The notes: generated from the sequence alone by a model not told the origin. DNA of 23,022 nt from Polaromonas sp. UBA5171 (GCA_002413395.1 DHWX01000091.1:1-23022); one strand, 5' to 3'. Numbered from the stretch's first letter, positions 1 through 8,331 are shown. Translations and numbers: made by a program.

Positions 1-20
1 ATTGTTTTATATAAAACAAT
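1..20. promoter_or_regulatory. Perfect 20-bp palindrome (candidate operator)
   Basis: ATTGTTTTATATAAAACAAT reads identically on both strands. It lies in an AT-rich stretch (about 1-50) at the edge of the window, outside any gene. Its length and symmetry suit a dimeric regulator site for a gene lying further left, but it is all A/T apart from two G/C pairs, so a structural or chance origin is possible. No regulator can be assigned. Confidence 0.35.
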
Positions 21-45
21 TTTATCCAAATCTAGAAAAAAATAA

Positions 46-65
46 TTGATCCGGGTTGATCCGGG
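46..65. repeat. Two tandem copies of a 10-bp unit
   Basis: TTGATCCGGG occurs twice head to tail (46-55 and 56-65), just right of the edge palindrome and outside any gene. TTGAT resembles one half of an FNR/CRP-type site, but the matching ATCAA half is not at the required spacing, so it is recorded only as a repeat. Confidence 0.5.
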
Positions 66-95
66 CGCAAGGAAGCAGCCTTGACTGGCAGCGGG

Positions 96-113
96 CCTGC
101 AAATGGTTGCAGG
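96..113. repeat. Short inverted repeat (stem-loop)
   Basis: CCTGCAA (96-102) and TTGCAGG (107-113) form a perfect 7-bp stem with a 4-nt loop, about 140 bp beyond the end of the leftward operon. No T-run follows it on either strand, so it does not qualify as a classical intrinsic terminator. It could still protect or end the transcript. Confidence 0.35.
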
Positions 114-249
114 AAGGGCCCCGGCAAGCCATCGCGTGTTAGGCTGTGCAAATCTCAGCGGAATTTCGGAAATATGACTTCCCAACTCGCTCCAATTTCC
201 CGTCGCCAGGAGTTCAGCGCCCGCGTGTGAACCAGCGTGCGCGCGTGCC

Positions 250-675
250 TTATTGCGACGACGGCAGCTTGAGTTCGTTCGCCCGCAGTGTTGTGTCGGC
301 CGGAAAGGCGCGCGACCTGCGTTCTTTCGGATCGAGGCAGACAACCGTGAAATCACAGGTTGAACAGACATCGCCGGACTCTGTATTGAACAATTCATGG
401 CGAAAACGCACCACTTTTTCGCGCATTTCCAGCACACCTGTGCGCACCGCAATAGTGTCCCCGGGATAAAGCTCTTTCTGATAACTGATGTTTTGCTGCA
501 CTGCCGCCAGATGAACCTCGCCGCTGCGCAAGCGCGACGCGGTCAGGCCAAGCATCGCATAAAACTGCCAGCAGGCTTCCTCGAAGAACTCCATGTAGGC
601 ACGCACATTGATGTGACCCATGTGGTCACGCTGCCATTCATGTACCGTCCCACGCGCGGTTTCGACCATTGCCAT
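250..675 (-). CDS. Hotdog-fold acyl-CoA thioesterase (4HBT family)
   Basis: A 141-residue protein of the 4-hydroxybenzoyl-CoA thioesterase type, predicted to hydrolyse an acyl- or aryl-CoA to the free acid and CoA in the cytoplasm. The family signature lies near the N terminus: W14, then D17-H-M-G-H-I-N23, followed by an aromatic/acidic helix around Y27-E33. D17 is the expected catalytic acid. Length is normal for the family. The start has a purine-rich GAGGGG shortly upstream. It is the last gene of the leftward operon, 99 bp after fdhD. Next to an aromatic importer and a CoA-thioester oxidoreductase, a housekeeping role is plausible: freeing CoA trapped in dead-end aryl-CoA esters, as described for benzoyl-CoA-type thioesterases in Azoarcus. 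The substrate is inferred from context only. Confidence 0.85.
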   Translation of the reverse strand: MAMVETARGTVHEWQRDHMGHINVRAYMEFFEEACWQFYAMLGLTASRLRSGEVHLAAVQQNISYQKELYPGDTIAVRTGVLEMREKVVRFRHELFNTESGDVCSTCDFTVVCLDPKERRSRAFPADTTLRANELKLPSSQ

Positions 676-774
676 GATTGCCCCTCATTTATCTGGATAT
701 TCCGTTGATCGTAACTGATGGTTCCGGATTGCTCAGCCGGGAGTTCCAACAAGCCAGAGACCTCACCGCCATGC

Positions 775-1656
775 TCATGCCAGCCGATGTGGATGGGTAA
801 ACGCAGTGAGCCGACCGTTCCGAACGAAGCCGCAAAGAGTGATGCCAAGCTGCTCCGCCGCCTCGATGGCGAGGGACGACGGCGCCGACACGGCACCAAT
901 GATTTCGATGCCGGCGCGCGCCGCTTTGATGATCAGCTCCAGACTGACGCGGCCCGACAGCGTCACGCCACAACCGGCCGCGGACAGGCGACGCAACAGG
1001 CGCTGGCCGATCACCTTGTCCAGCGCATTGTGCCGCCCCAGATCCTCTGCGCTGGCGAGCAACGCGACATCATGCGAAAACAATGCCGCGGCATGGGTGC
1101 CGCCGGTGCTATTGAAGACAGCCTGTCGGCTTCGCATTGCCTCCATTAACGGCGCAAAGCGTGCCGGGTCGATGCGCAGCGTATCGGTGACGCGCGGCAA
1201 TCCGGCATACAGACCACCGCGTTGCCCAACCTCGCCACAGATACCGCAGGAACTGGCGACGATTCCGCTGCGCCGATTGTTGCGCACGCGCGATGGATCG
1301 ACCAGTTGCACTTTCACCACGTCAGGATCATCCGGGCAGATCGCCAGCGACGCAATATCGGCGATCGTGTCGATCATGCTTTCCGTGAACAAGAAACCAG
1401 CGCACAGCGCCAGTGCTTCCGGCGCCTCACCCAGCACCCCGTCTTGCGGCAAAAAACCCGCAGCACCAGCTGCATCGGTACGGGTCCACATCATGGTGTA
1501 CAAACCCACCTCGGCGACCTGAACGAACAACGCCCGTTCTTCAACCACCCAGCAGTCTTCCGCCATCACCGAATGGCCCGCGCCCGGAAACCGATGCGAG
1601 GTCACCCGGCACATGCCGCCGCTTTGCGGCATGCTGGTCAGTTCATCGCGGCGCAT
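775..1656 (-). CDS. fdhD: FdhD-type sulfurtransferase for molybdenum cofactor
   Basis: FdhD moves sulfur from a cysteine desulfurase to the bis-MGD molybdenum cofactor of formate-dehydrogenase-type enzymes. The family hallmarks are present: the CGIC motif within SSCGICG (the two cysteines that relay sulfur), then FNSTGGTHAAAL, EDLGRHNALDKVIG, LSGRVSLELI and the closing VSAPSSLAIEAAEQLGITLCGFVR-like block. I chose the ATG at 1656, which lies 13 bp after the stop of the molybdoenzyme gene. A GTG at 1710 would overlap that gene by 41 bp and lacks a ribosome binding site; an ATG at 1632 is also possible. No formate dehydrogenase is present, so the natural client is the adjacent PadB-like oxidoreductase. 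Family assignment is firm and the client is inferred. Confidence 0.92.
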   Translation of the reverse strand: MRRDELTSMPQSGGMCRVTSHRFPGAGHSVMAEDCWVVEERALFVQVAEVGLYTMMWTRTDAAGAAGFLPQDGVLGEAPEALALCAGFLFTESMIDTIADIASLAICPDDPDVVKVQLVDPSRVRNNRRSGIVASSCGICGEVGQRGGLYAGLPRVTDTLRIDPARFAPLMEAMRSRQAVFNSTGGTHAAALFSHDVALLASAEDLGRHNALDKVIGQRLLRRLSAAGCGVTLSGRVSLELIIKAARAGIEIIGAVSAPSSLAIEAAEQLGITLCGFVRNGRLTAFTHPHRLA

Positions 1657-1669
1657 GACTGGGCCAACC

Positions 1670-4417
1670 TCAGGCGTGAGCCGCGACGGCCATTCGCTGG
1701 ATGCTGACACGCACGATATCGGCGCCGGAACCGGTAGCGTCGGTCAGCTCGATCGACATTGGCGTAATCGAATTCAGGGTGGGAGCCTTGAGATCCTTTG
1801 CGTAAGGCGTCGCCCAATGGCCGAACTGGCCGACAATGACCAACGTATCGGGCCGGATGCCCTGCACCACGATCGCCGCGCCCTGCGTGCTGCCGAGCAC
1901 CGACGTGATCTCCAGCATATCGCCGTCGTCAATACCAATCTTTGCGGCAGTGGCAGTGTTGATCATGACACCACCATGACCTCGCACGTTCCGCGAGAGT
2001 TCATCCATGAGCTGGATGCCAACGTTGCCACCAGCGTGATACTGCATGCTTTTGGTGGCGATCAGCCAAAATGGAAAGTCCTCGGGCTTGTGGCCCTTGC
2101 GTATCAATTCGCGCTCCCACAGTTCGGGAAAATCGTGCCATACCGGCAGCGGCTGGTATTCCTCAAGCTGTTCATCCCACCAGCGCACTTCACCTTCGTG
2201 GAGTCGGTTACCCAGTTCGCGCCCAGAGCGCATCAGGCGTTCCTGATAAGGCAACTCGAAGCGCAGATTGTGCTTCTTGATCGTTGGATACAGGTACCAC
2301 CCGGCATGCGGATAGGGCCTGGTCATCAGGCCGTTGATCTTGAACCAGTCAAGATCGTGCACCTCCTCGCCCTGAGTCAGCTCATGGCTGGCGGCGCGAC
2401 ACACGGCATCCCAGATGGTATCGACCGGATGGGCCAGCATCGGGTCGATTGAAAAATCGCGCTGCCCGGTCCGTAGCGGCACCCCGCAGGCACCTTTGTT
2501 AATCGCCTCGTTGTACGCTTCAAGCAGGTTGGTGCGGCGTGCCAGCTCGGTCGCGATCCAGGTAAAGTCGCGCGCCTCGCCCTGCGGTGCCACTGCGGCC
2601 TGGCGCAGAATGAACCCCTGATGCTGCCAGTACTGCTCCATGAACTTGGTTTTGCCGAGCCGGATCAACTGCGTGCTTTCCAGGTCGCTCGCCTCCGGCA
2701 GCAAAATGTCGGCCATGTGGTTGGTTTCATCCCGCGTATAAACAAAGCACACGGTGAACGGAAAAGACGCGATTGTCTCAGCCACGGCATCCGTGTCCCA
2801 GAACGAAATTGCCGGATTGGTACGATAGGCAAACCAGATCTCCGGTTTGCTTGTAGCAAACCAGTTGGGTGGCAGCTCTTTCTGGAACATCCAAGCCAGG
2901 TGCGTCGGTCCGAGCGCCTGACTCCACGGGCCGTTATTGCCGACCAGCGGGACCAGCGTGCGATGGGCATTGCGTCCGCTTGGCTTGTTCAGCCAAGTTG
3001 CCTTCTCGGTCGGATTGAGCTTGTTGAGCATAAAACCGTCAGGGCCAGGCGCGACGCTCTGGTGCCGGTCGTCATGCGGCTTGTTGAGCCGCACCGTAGT
3101 ACCCAGCGTGCCGCCCGGCACTTCCAGCGCCCCCACCAATACCGCCAGCAGGGTGCGCGACCAGCAGCATTCGTAGGCACCCCAACCATTGTTGACGGTT
3201 TTTCCCAAGGTGACCGCGACCGGGCGGTATGGCAGCATCTCCCCGTCAACTTCCATGGTCTGACCAACACAGGCCTGATCGAGAAATTCGTTGGCAATAC
3301 GGCGGATCTTCGCCGCAGGCACATCGCAAATCGCAGCGGCCCATTCGGGACTGTACTGGTGCATGTGCGACACCAGCATCGAAAACGAGGTCTCGGCATC
3401 GATACCGAGATGGTGCCAGCGCTCGGCGTCGGCACCCACTTCGATCGCTTCCGCCACCAGGACGCGGCCTTCGAGCAATGGCTCGATGTCGGGTGTATCG
3501 TGGGTCACCGCGGTATTGCGGCGGCTGTCCCACAGGAGCGGTTTGAGGCTTTCTGGATCGCGCAGAAAGTAGCCGTGCGGTCCAACCAGGTAGGGCGACG
3601 AGGTGGTGTCGCGCAGGAATGGAAGGTCGAGCCGTTCGCGCCGGTTCTCATGCAGCAGCACATGGATCATGGCGAACATGAAGGCCGGATCGGTTTTCGG
3701 TTTGATCGGCACCCATTCCGCCGAGGCTCCGGCGGTGATCGACAGGTGTGGTTCGACCTGCACCCGTCGCGCGCCACGTACCCGCGCGGCGGCATGCCGC
3801 GCCGCTGCGCACGGCCCGCCAGTGATCTCTACGTTGGCACCAAATGAGACGATGTAATTGGCGTGTGGCGTATCGGCCGATACCGTGAAAGCGCGGTGCC
3901 AGTATTCGCCGTAGAGATGCTCCGAGTGCACGCACTTGACTCCCTGGCCGGAGCCAAAACTATAGTCGATCATGCCCCATGCCGAGAGGTAGGCAGGAAA
4001 CGACCCCATATAGCTGGCCGGGGTGCCGCCGTGGCCAAAGGTGGCCGCAACACGCGGCAAGCCTTGCTCGTCAATGAGCCCCCTGACACGGATATCGTTG
4101 AGCTTGGCCGAGACAAGATCAAGCGCCTCGTCCCAACTGATGGGCACAAAGCCCGGTTCCTCGTTTCTGCCCTTTTTTGGATTGGTGCGCTTCATCGGCG
4201 TCAGGACGCGGTTCGGGTTATAGGTCTTCTGGATTAAGCCGTATGCCTTGACGCAGGGCTTGCCGTCGGCCGGATGCATGCCGATGCCAGCAAAGTTCGG
4301 CCCGATCTCAGTGGCAATACCGTCCGTGACCTTGACCGACAGCAAGTCGGGACCAGACACACAGTTATAACAATACGTCGGGATGTTCCGCGTACTGACG
4401 GATTCCTTGCTGCTCAT
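1670..4417 (-). CDS. padB: Molybdopterin oxidoreductase, PadB-like catalytic subunit
   Basis: A 915-residue DMSO-reductase-family enzyme. The N terminus has an Fe-S domain (about 10-75), the middle carries the molybdopterin-binding lobes, and the C terminus (about 780-905) is a dinucleotide-binding domain ending near NSITPMSIELTDATG. From memory, the N terminus (RNIPTYCYNC, then GPD) and overall length best match PadB, the catalytic subunit of phenylacetyl-CoA:acceptor oxidoreductase, which oxidises phenylacetyl-CoA to phenylglyoxylate anaerobically. The symbol is therefore tentative. C16, C19 and C55 fit the [4Fe-4S] motif, but the third position is P23 instead of cysteine. The molybdenum ligand cannot be assigned with certainty; C162 or S165 lies in the expected region. 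No twin-arginine signal is visible, which suggests a cytoplasmic location. A good AAGGAG precedes the ATG. It is followed by fdhD; no Fe-S or membrane-anchor subunit gene is adjacent. Confidence 0.72.
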   Translation of the reverse strand: MSSKESVSTRNIPTYCYNCVSGPDLLSVKVTDGIATEIGPNFAGIGMHPADGKPCVKAYGLIQKTYNPNRVLTPMKRTNPKKGRNEEPGFVPISWDEALDLVSAKLNDIRVRGLIDEQGLPRVAATFGHGGTPASYMGSFPAYLSAWGMIDYSFGSGQGVKCVHSEHLYGEYWHRAFTVSADTPHANYIVSFGANVEITGGPCAAARHAAARVRGARRVQVEPHLSITAGASAEWVPIKPKTDPAFMFAMIHVLLHENRRERLDLPFLRDTTSSPYLVGPHGYFLRDPESLKPLLWDSRRNTAVTHDTPDIEPLLEGRVLVAEAIEVGADAERWHHLGIDAETSFSMLVSHMHQYSPEWAAAICDVPAAKIRRIANEFLDQACVGQTMEVDGEMLPYRPVAVTLGKTVNNGWGAYECCWSRTLLAVLVGALEVPGGTLGTTVRLNKPHDDRHQSVAPGPDGFMLNKLNPTEKATWLNKPSGRNAHRTLVPLVGNNGPWSQALGPTHLAWMFQKELPPNWFATSKPEIWFAYRTNPAISFWDTDAVAETIASFPFTVCFVYTRDETNHMADILLPEASDLESTQLIRLGKTKFMEQYWQHQGFILRQAAVAPQGEARDFTWIATELARRTNLLEAYNEAINKGACGVPLRTGQRDFSIDPMLAHPVDTIWDAVCRAASHELTQGEEVHDLDWFKINGLMTRPYPHAGWYLYPTIKKHNLRFELPYQERLMRSGRELGNRLHEGEVRWWDEQLEEYQPLPVWHDFPELWERELIRKGHKPEDFPFWLIATKSMQYHAGGNVGIQLMDELSRNVRGHGGVMINTATAAKIGIDDGDMLEITSVLGSTQGAAIVVQGIRPDTLVIVGQFGHWATPYAKDLKAPTLNSITPMSIELTDATGSGADIVRVSIQRMAVAAHA

Positions 4418-4510
4418 AAAAACTCCTTCGCCAAGGCCTTAGGATCTGTTGTCACCAGAAAACATCATACAGTATAAAAGCCATATACACTAAAAATGTA
4501 TCATGTCATA
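4418..4510 (-). promoter_or_regulatory. livF-padB spacer with clustered GTAT/ATAC half-sites
   Basis: This 93-bp gap inside an otherwise tight operon is AT-rich. It holds ATAC-A-GTAT (4467-4475), GTAT-N9-ATAC (4472-4488) and ATAC-N9-GTAT (4485-4501). The motif ATGTATCATG (4496-4505), preceded by TAAAA, closely matches TAAAAATGTATTATG upstream of the divergent oxidoreductase gene near 10499-10512. These features suggest an internal promoter and operator giving the PadB-like gene its own control. MbdR of Azoarcus is reported to use ATAC-N10-GTAT sites, so a TetR-type regulator is one candidate. No regulator gene is in the window. Confidence 0.4.
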
Positions 4511-5248
4511 TCAGGCGTTTTGTTTCTTTGCCAAGCCGAGATAAGTTTCGATGACTTTCGGGTTTTTCGCGAGATCTGAGGCCTGTCCTTCGAGCACCAT
4601 GTCACCGGTTTCCAGGACATACCCATAGTCCGCCACGTCCAATGCGGCCCGCGCATTCTGCTCAATGAGCAGCGTGGCGACGCCGGTTTCGCGCAAGCGG
4701 TCGATGATGCGAAAGATGTCCTTGACGATCAGCGGCGCCAGGCCAAGACTAGGCTCGTCAAGCATCAGCAGTGTCGGCTTGGCCATCAAGGCGCGTCCGA
4801 CCGCGAGCATCTGCCGCTCGCCGCCGGAAAGCGTTCCCGCTTGCTGCTTGCAGCGTTCCATCAAGCGCGGGAACAGCTGGAATACATAGTCCATCTGATC
4901 GTCATAGCGCGGCTCCCGGGCACGGTAACGACGATAGCTACCCAGCAGCAAATTGTCATTCACGCTCATGCTGTTGAACAACTCGCGGGTCTCCGGCACC
5001 AGACTCATGCCGCGCGAGACACGCTGTTCGACGTCGAGGTTGGCGAGATTTTGTCCAAGAAACTTCACCTCGCCGCGTCCTGGAAGGCAACCCATGATCG
5101 CGTTGAGCATGGTCGATTTGCCGGCACCGTTGGGCCCGATCACTGTCACGATCTGACCGGACTGAATGCGAATACTCGCGCCATGCAGTGCTTCAACCTT
5201 TCCGTAACCAACATGCAAGTCGCGGACCTCAAGAATTAAATCACTCAT
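4511..5248 (-). CDS. livF: ABC transporter ATP-binding protein, LivF type
   Basis: A 245-residue ATPase of the branched-chain amino acid (HAAT) importer family, powering uptake at the inner membrane. Walker A is GPNGAGKS (38-45), the signature is LSGGE (140-144), and Walker B is LLMLDEP (160-166). The switch region is IEQN, with Q in place of the usual histidine, which is typical of LivF. The start ATGAGTGA overlaps the stop of the upstream permease/ATPase gene by 8 bp, indicating translational coupling. In this neighbourhood the imported compound is more likely an aromatic acid than an amino acid, because Liv-type systems accompany benzoate, 3-methylbenzoate and 4-hydroxybenzoate clusters in related bacteria. 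The substrate is not determined by the sequence. Confidence 0.93.
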   Translation of the reverse strand: MSDLILEVRDLHVGYGKVEALHGASIRIQSGQIVTVIGPNGAGKSTMLNAIMGCLPGRGEVKFLGQNLANLDVEQRVSRGMSLVPETRELFNSMSVNDNLLLGSYRRYRAREPRYDDQMDYVFQLFPRLMERCKQQAGTLSGGERQMLAVGRALMAKPTLLMLDEPSLGLAPLIVKDIFRIIDRLRETGVATLLIEQNARAALDVADYGYVLETGDMVLEGQASDLAKNPKVIETYLGLAKKQNA

Positions 5249-7001
5249 CGACGCCTCCCAGGTAGGCTTCCAGAACGGCCGGATCTTGCTGTATCTCGGC
5301 CGGCAGGCCCTCAGCGATCTTGGTGCCGAACTCCATGACCACCAGCCGATCCGTCAGGTTCATGACAAAGTCCATGTCGTGCTCCACGATCAGGATACTC
5401 ATCCCTTCCGCCCGAAGTCTTTTGAGCAACTCGGCCAACGCCTGTTTTTCCATGTAACGCAAACCGGCAGCCGGTTCGTCCAGCAGCAGCAATACCGGAT
5501 CACAGCACAGCGCGCGCGCGATTTCCAGTATGCGCTGCTGGCCCAAGGCCAGGCTTCCAGCCTCTTCGTACATGCAGTCCTTCAGGCCGACCCGTTCCAG
5601 CTGGCATGCCGCTTCGTGAAGCAGCGCCGCTTCATCGTCCCGGTTGGCGCATACCAGGCTGCGCGCAACGCCGGCCCGGCCACGCAAGTGCCCACCGATC
5701 GCCACATTCTCCAGCACCGTCATGGTCGGCAGCAACCTCACATGCTGAAAGGTGCGCGCAATGCCCAGCCTGGCGATATCGCGTGAAGGCATATTGCCGA
5801 TCGACTGGTCGCGGAACAGTATCTTGCCGGACGTGATGGGCAGCACGCCAGTCACCAAATTGAACATCGTGGATTTGCCCGCGCCGTTCGGCCCGATCAA
5901 ACCCATGATCTCCCCTGCGTTGACGGTGAATACCAATTTATTGATCGCAAGCAGTCCGCCGAACCGCTTGCATACCTCCCTGACTTCAAGAATCGTCGTA
6001 CCCATCTGCGGTTTGTCGCGACGCGCCAGCAACGCCGCACTGGCCGGTGCGTTCACACTTCGTCGTCTCGGGAACCACCGGCGCACAAAGGGCCACAAAC
6101 CATCCGGCGCGCGCTGCAGCAATACCACCAGCAAAATACCAAACACGATCATTTCATAGTTGCCGGTGCCGCCGAAAAGCACCGGCAAGATTCCCTGCAA
6201 CTGATCTTTCAGGATGGTCAGCAGCGCTGATCCGAGTACCGCGCCCCAAATAAAACCAGCACCACCAACTACCACCATGAACAGGTATTCGATACCCGCA
6301 TTCAGACTGAACGGACTGGGATTGACGGTGCGCTGCAGATGAGCATATAGCCAGCCCGACATGGCGGCAGCCACAGCCGCATAAACAAACACCACGATCT
6401 TCATCGATGCAGTGTTGATACCCATTGCCTCGGCCATCACCCCGCCGCCCTTGAGCGCACGAATAGCACGACCAGGCCGTGAGTTCAACAGGTTGCGCGA
6501 GGCGACAACGACGACAATCAGCGCGGCCCAAATCAGGTAATACATTTGACGCCCACTGCTCAACGAGGTGCCAAACAGGCTGATCGGTTCAATGCCGCTA
6601 ATGCCGTCATACTTGCCAAGAAACTCCAGATTGCCGAACAGATAGAAAATGGACAGGCCCCAGGCGATCGTTCCGAGCGGCAGGTAATGTCCGGACAGAC
6701 GCATCGTGACGGCTCCCAGCGCGTAGGCGGCGACTGCGGTCAGCGCGATGCCGATCAACAGTGTCAGCCACGGATTCAAACCATAGGCGGTGGTCAAATA
6801 TGCGGTGGTGTAGGCCCCGATACCGACGAACGCGGCCTGGCCGAACGAGGTCACCCCCGCCACGCCGGTCAGTAGCACCAGGCCGACTGCGACAATGCTG
6901 TACAGACCAATGTAGTTGGCCAGCGTGATCCAGAATTCGGAGGAAAATACTGGGAGCAGGACCACCAGTGCAGCAAACAAAATAAAAAATGGATTCTTCA
7001 T
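5241..7001 (-). CDS. livM-livG: Fused ABC permease-ATPase (LivM-LivG)
   Basis: One 586-residue polypeptide joins two normally separate importer subunits. Residues 1 to about 310 form a LivM permease with multiple hydrophobic helices and the characteristic GVAGVTSFGQAAFVGIGAY segment. A short basic linker (about 310-335, rich in R) follows. Residues from about 335 to the end form a LivG ATPase with Walker A GPNGAGKS, signature LALGQ, Walker B LLLLDEP and H-loop VEHD. The start lies 3 bp after the livH stop, and its ribosome binding site GAGGAGGAA is embedded in the last codons of livH. The reading frame is continuous across the join, so the fusion is in frame rather than broken. Membrane location is at the inner membrane with the ATPase facing the cytoplasm. 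Confidence 0.93.
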   Translation of the reverse strand: MKNPFFILFAALVVLLPVFSSEFWITLANYIGLYSIVAVGLVLLTGVAGVTSFGQAAFVGIGAYTTAYLTTAYGLNPWLTLLIGIALTAVAAYALGAVTMRLSGHYLPLGTIAWGLSIFYLFGNLEFLGKYDGISGIEPISLFGTSLSSGRQMYYLIWAALIVVVVASRNLLNSRPGRAIRALKGGGVMAEAMGINTASMKIVVFVYAAVAAAMSGWLYAHLQRTVNPSPFSLNAGIEYLFMVVVGGAGFIWGAVLGSALLTILKDQLQGILPVLFGGTGNYEMIVFGILLVVLLQRAPDGLWPFVRRWFPRRRSVNAPASAALLARRDKPQMGTTILEVREVCKRFGGLLAINKLVFTVNAGEIMGLIGPNGAGKSTMFNLVTGVLPITSGKILFRDQSIGNMPSRDIARLGIARTFQHVRLLPTMTVLENVAIGGHLRGRAGVARSLVCANRDDEAALLHEAACQLERVGLKDCMYEEAGSLALGQQRILEIARALCCDPVLLLLDEPAAGLRYMEKQALAELLKRLRAEGMSILIVEHDMDFVMNLTDRLVVMEFGTKIAEGLPAEIQQDPAVLEAYLGGVDE

Positions 7002-7004
7002 GGC

Positions 7005-8066
7005 TTATTCCTCCTCATCCGGATGTCCAGATGAAAACGAGCGCCACAGCAGCACTGGAATAACCAGGGTAAACACAATCACTTCCTTGAATGCGCTGGC
7101 CCAAAAACTTGAGTAGGACTCCAGCAGGCCCACCAGGAGCGCCCCCACCGCCGCGATCGGATAGCTTGCCAGCCCGCCGATAATCGCGCCAACAAAGCCC
7201 TTTAGTCCGATCAGGAATCCAGTGTCGTAGTAAACAGTGGTCATCGGCGCAATCAGGATACCGGACAGGGTGCCCATGCCCGCTGCCAGCGTAAAGGCCA
7301 GACGCCCCGCCTGCGCGGTACCGATACCCATGAGTCGGGCGCCGACACGATTTACCGCCGTGGCGCGCAGCGACTTTCCGACCAAGGTGCGTTCAAAGAA
7401 CATATACAAGGTGCCTATCAAGATCAGCGAGACCAAGACAATCGCGGCGCTCTGGCCGGTTACGGTCACCGTTCCAAGCTGATAACTGGCATCTGAAAAG
7501 GGTGTGGTGCGGGAACCCTCGGCACCGAAAATCACCAGCCCGAGGCCCACCAGCGCGAAATGGACGCCGACCGAAACGATCAGCAGAACCAGAACGCTGG
7601 CTTCCGCCAGCGACTGAAAGGCAACCCGATACAACAGGGGGCCCATCGGCACCACAATGGCGAGCGTCAACGCGGCTTGCAGCAACATGGGCATGCGGGC
7701 GGTCGCCAACGTCCTGGCGAGAATGAAAATGACGAGCGGAAACACCAGATATTTACTCGCTGCAATTGCCAATGCTTTCGACAGTCCGCTCGCGTCTCCG
7801 ATCAGACGAAACTGTCTGGCAGCATCGTACAGTTCCATCAGGAATGCAACTATGCCGAACGCCAGCAACAAACTCGCGGTTGCGGCGAACTTTCCGGTTT
7901 GCATGGCAGCCATGGTCAATGCACCAAAGGCAACGAACTCTCCTTGTGGAATGAAAATCACCCGGGTGACCGAAAACACCAATACCGTTGCAAGGGCCAG
8001 CAGTGCATAAATTGCACCGGTTGAGACACCATCCTGAGCCAGAATGGCGGCTATTGAAAAGTCCAT
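7005..8066 (-). CDS. livH: ABC transporter permease, LivH type
   Basis: A 353-residue, strongly hydrophobic inner-membrane permease. It opens with DGVSTGAIYALLALATVLVF-like sequence typical of LivH, and near the C terminus carries the GLKGFVGAIIGGLASYPIAA segment conserved in this family. It is longer than a standard LivH (around 300 residues), with extra hydrophobic sequence in roughly residues 60-170. It pairs with the LivM half of the neighbouring fusion to form the channel. The ATG is preceded by GGGGA. The gene ends in codons for DEEE that double as the ribosome binding site of the next gene. Confidence 0.92.
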   Translation of the reverse strand: MDFSIAAILAQDGVSTGAIYALLALATVLVFSVTRVIFIPQGEFVAFGALTMAAMQTGKFAATASLLLAFGIVAFLMELYDAARQFRLIGDASGLSKALAIAASKYLVFPLVIFILARTLATARMPMLLQAALTLAIVVPMGPLLYRVAFQSLAEASVLVLLIVSVGVHFALVGLGLVIFGAEGSRTTPFSDASYQLGTVTVTGQSAAIVLVSLILIGTLYMFFERTLVGKSLRATAVNRVGARLMGIGTAQAGRLAFTLAAGMGTLSGILIAPMTTVYYDTGFLIGLKGFVGAIIGGLASYPIAAVGALLVGLLESYSSFWASAFKEVIVFTLVIPVLLWRSFSSGHPDEEE

Positions 8067-8331
8067 GATTTCCCCGTTTTAATGCTGACTGGAACAAGCA
8101 ACCGAAAGCGTAGAACAGACAGGCAGGCGATACCTCTCGCCAACGTCTTGCGCTGTCGGAAGGCAAAGCAACTGGCCGACAGACGAAAAGTATCAGTAAA
8201 AAATTGAGGCTGCACGCCGGACAGAGTCTGGCCCGCGACCCTGCGAAACCCTGTTGCGCGGTCAGTTGAATACCCGGTGCTCCGGTTCTCGGGATTCCGG
8301 ACCGAAACACTGGCAACGATTGTTGACGCCG
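8067..8331 (-). other. Spacer between binding-protein and permease genes
   Basis: No convincing gene is seen in these 265 bp. A small inverted repeat GGCGA...TCGCC lies near 8129-8144 and is too weak to call a terminator. Long spacers after the periplasmic component are common in Liv-type operons, where partial termination or RNA processing gives more binding protein than permease. That role is possible but not shown here. Confidence 0.4.

Noticed and set aside
543..899. Minus-strand open frame of 118 codons
   Set aside because: It overlaps the thioesterase and fdhD genes in another frame and has no recognisable domain, so it is a shadow frame.
1613..3847. Long plus-strand frames (279 and 408 codons) opposite the molybdoenzyme gene
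   Set aside because: They mirror the coding bias of the minus-strand gene, which has clear family motifs across its whole length.
7753..8316. 187-codon minus-strand frame near the livH start
   Set aside because: It overlaps livH in another frame and has no family signature; the livH frame is well supported.
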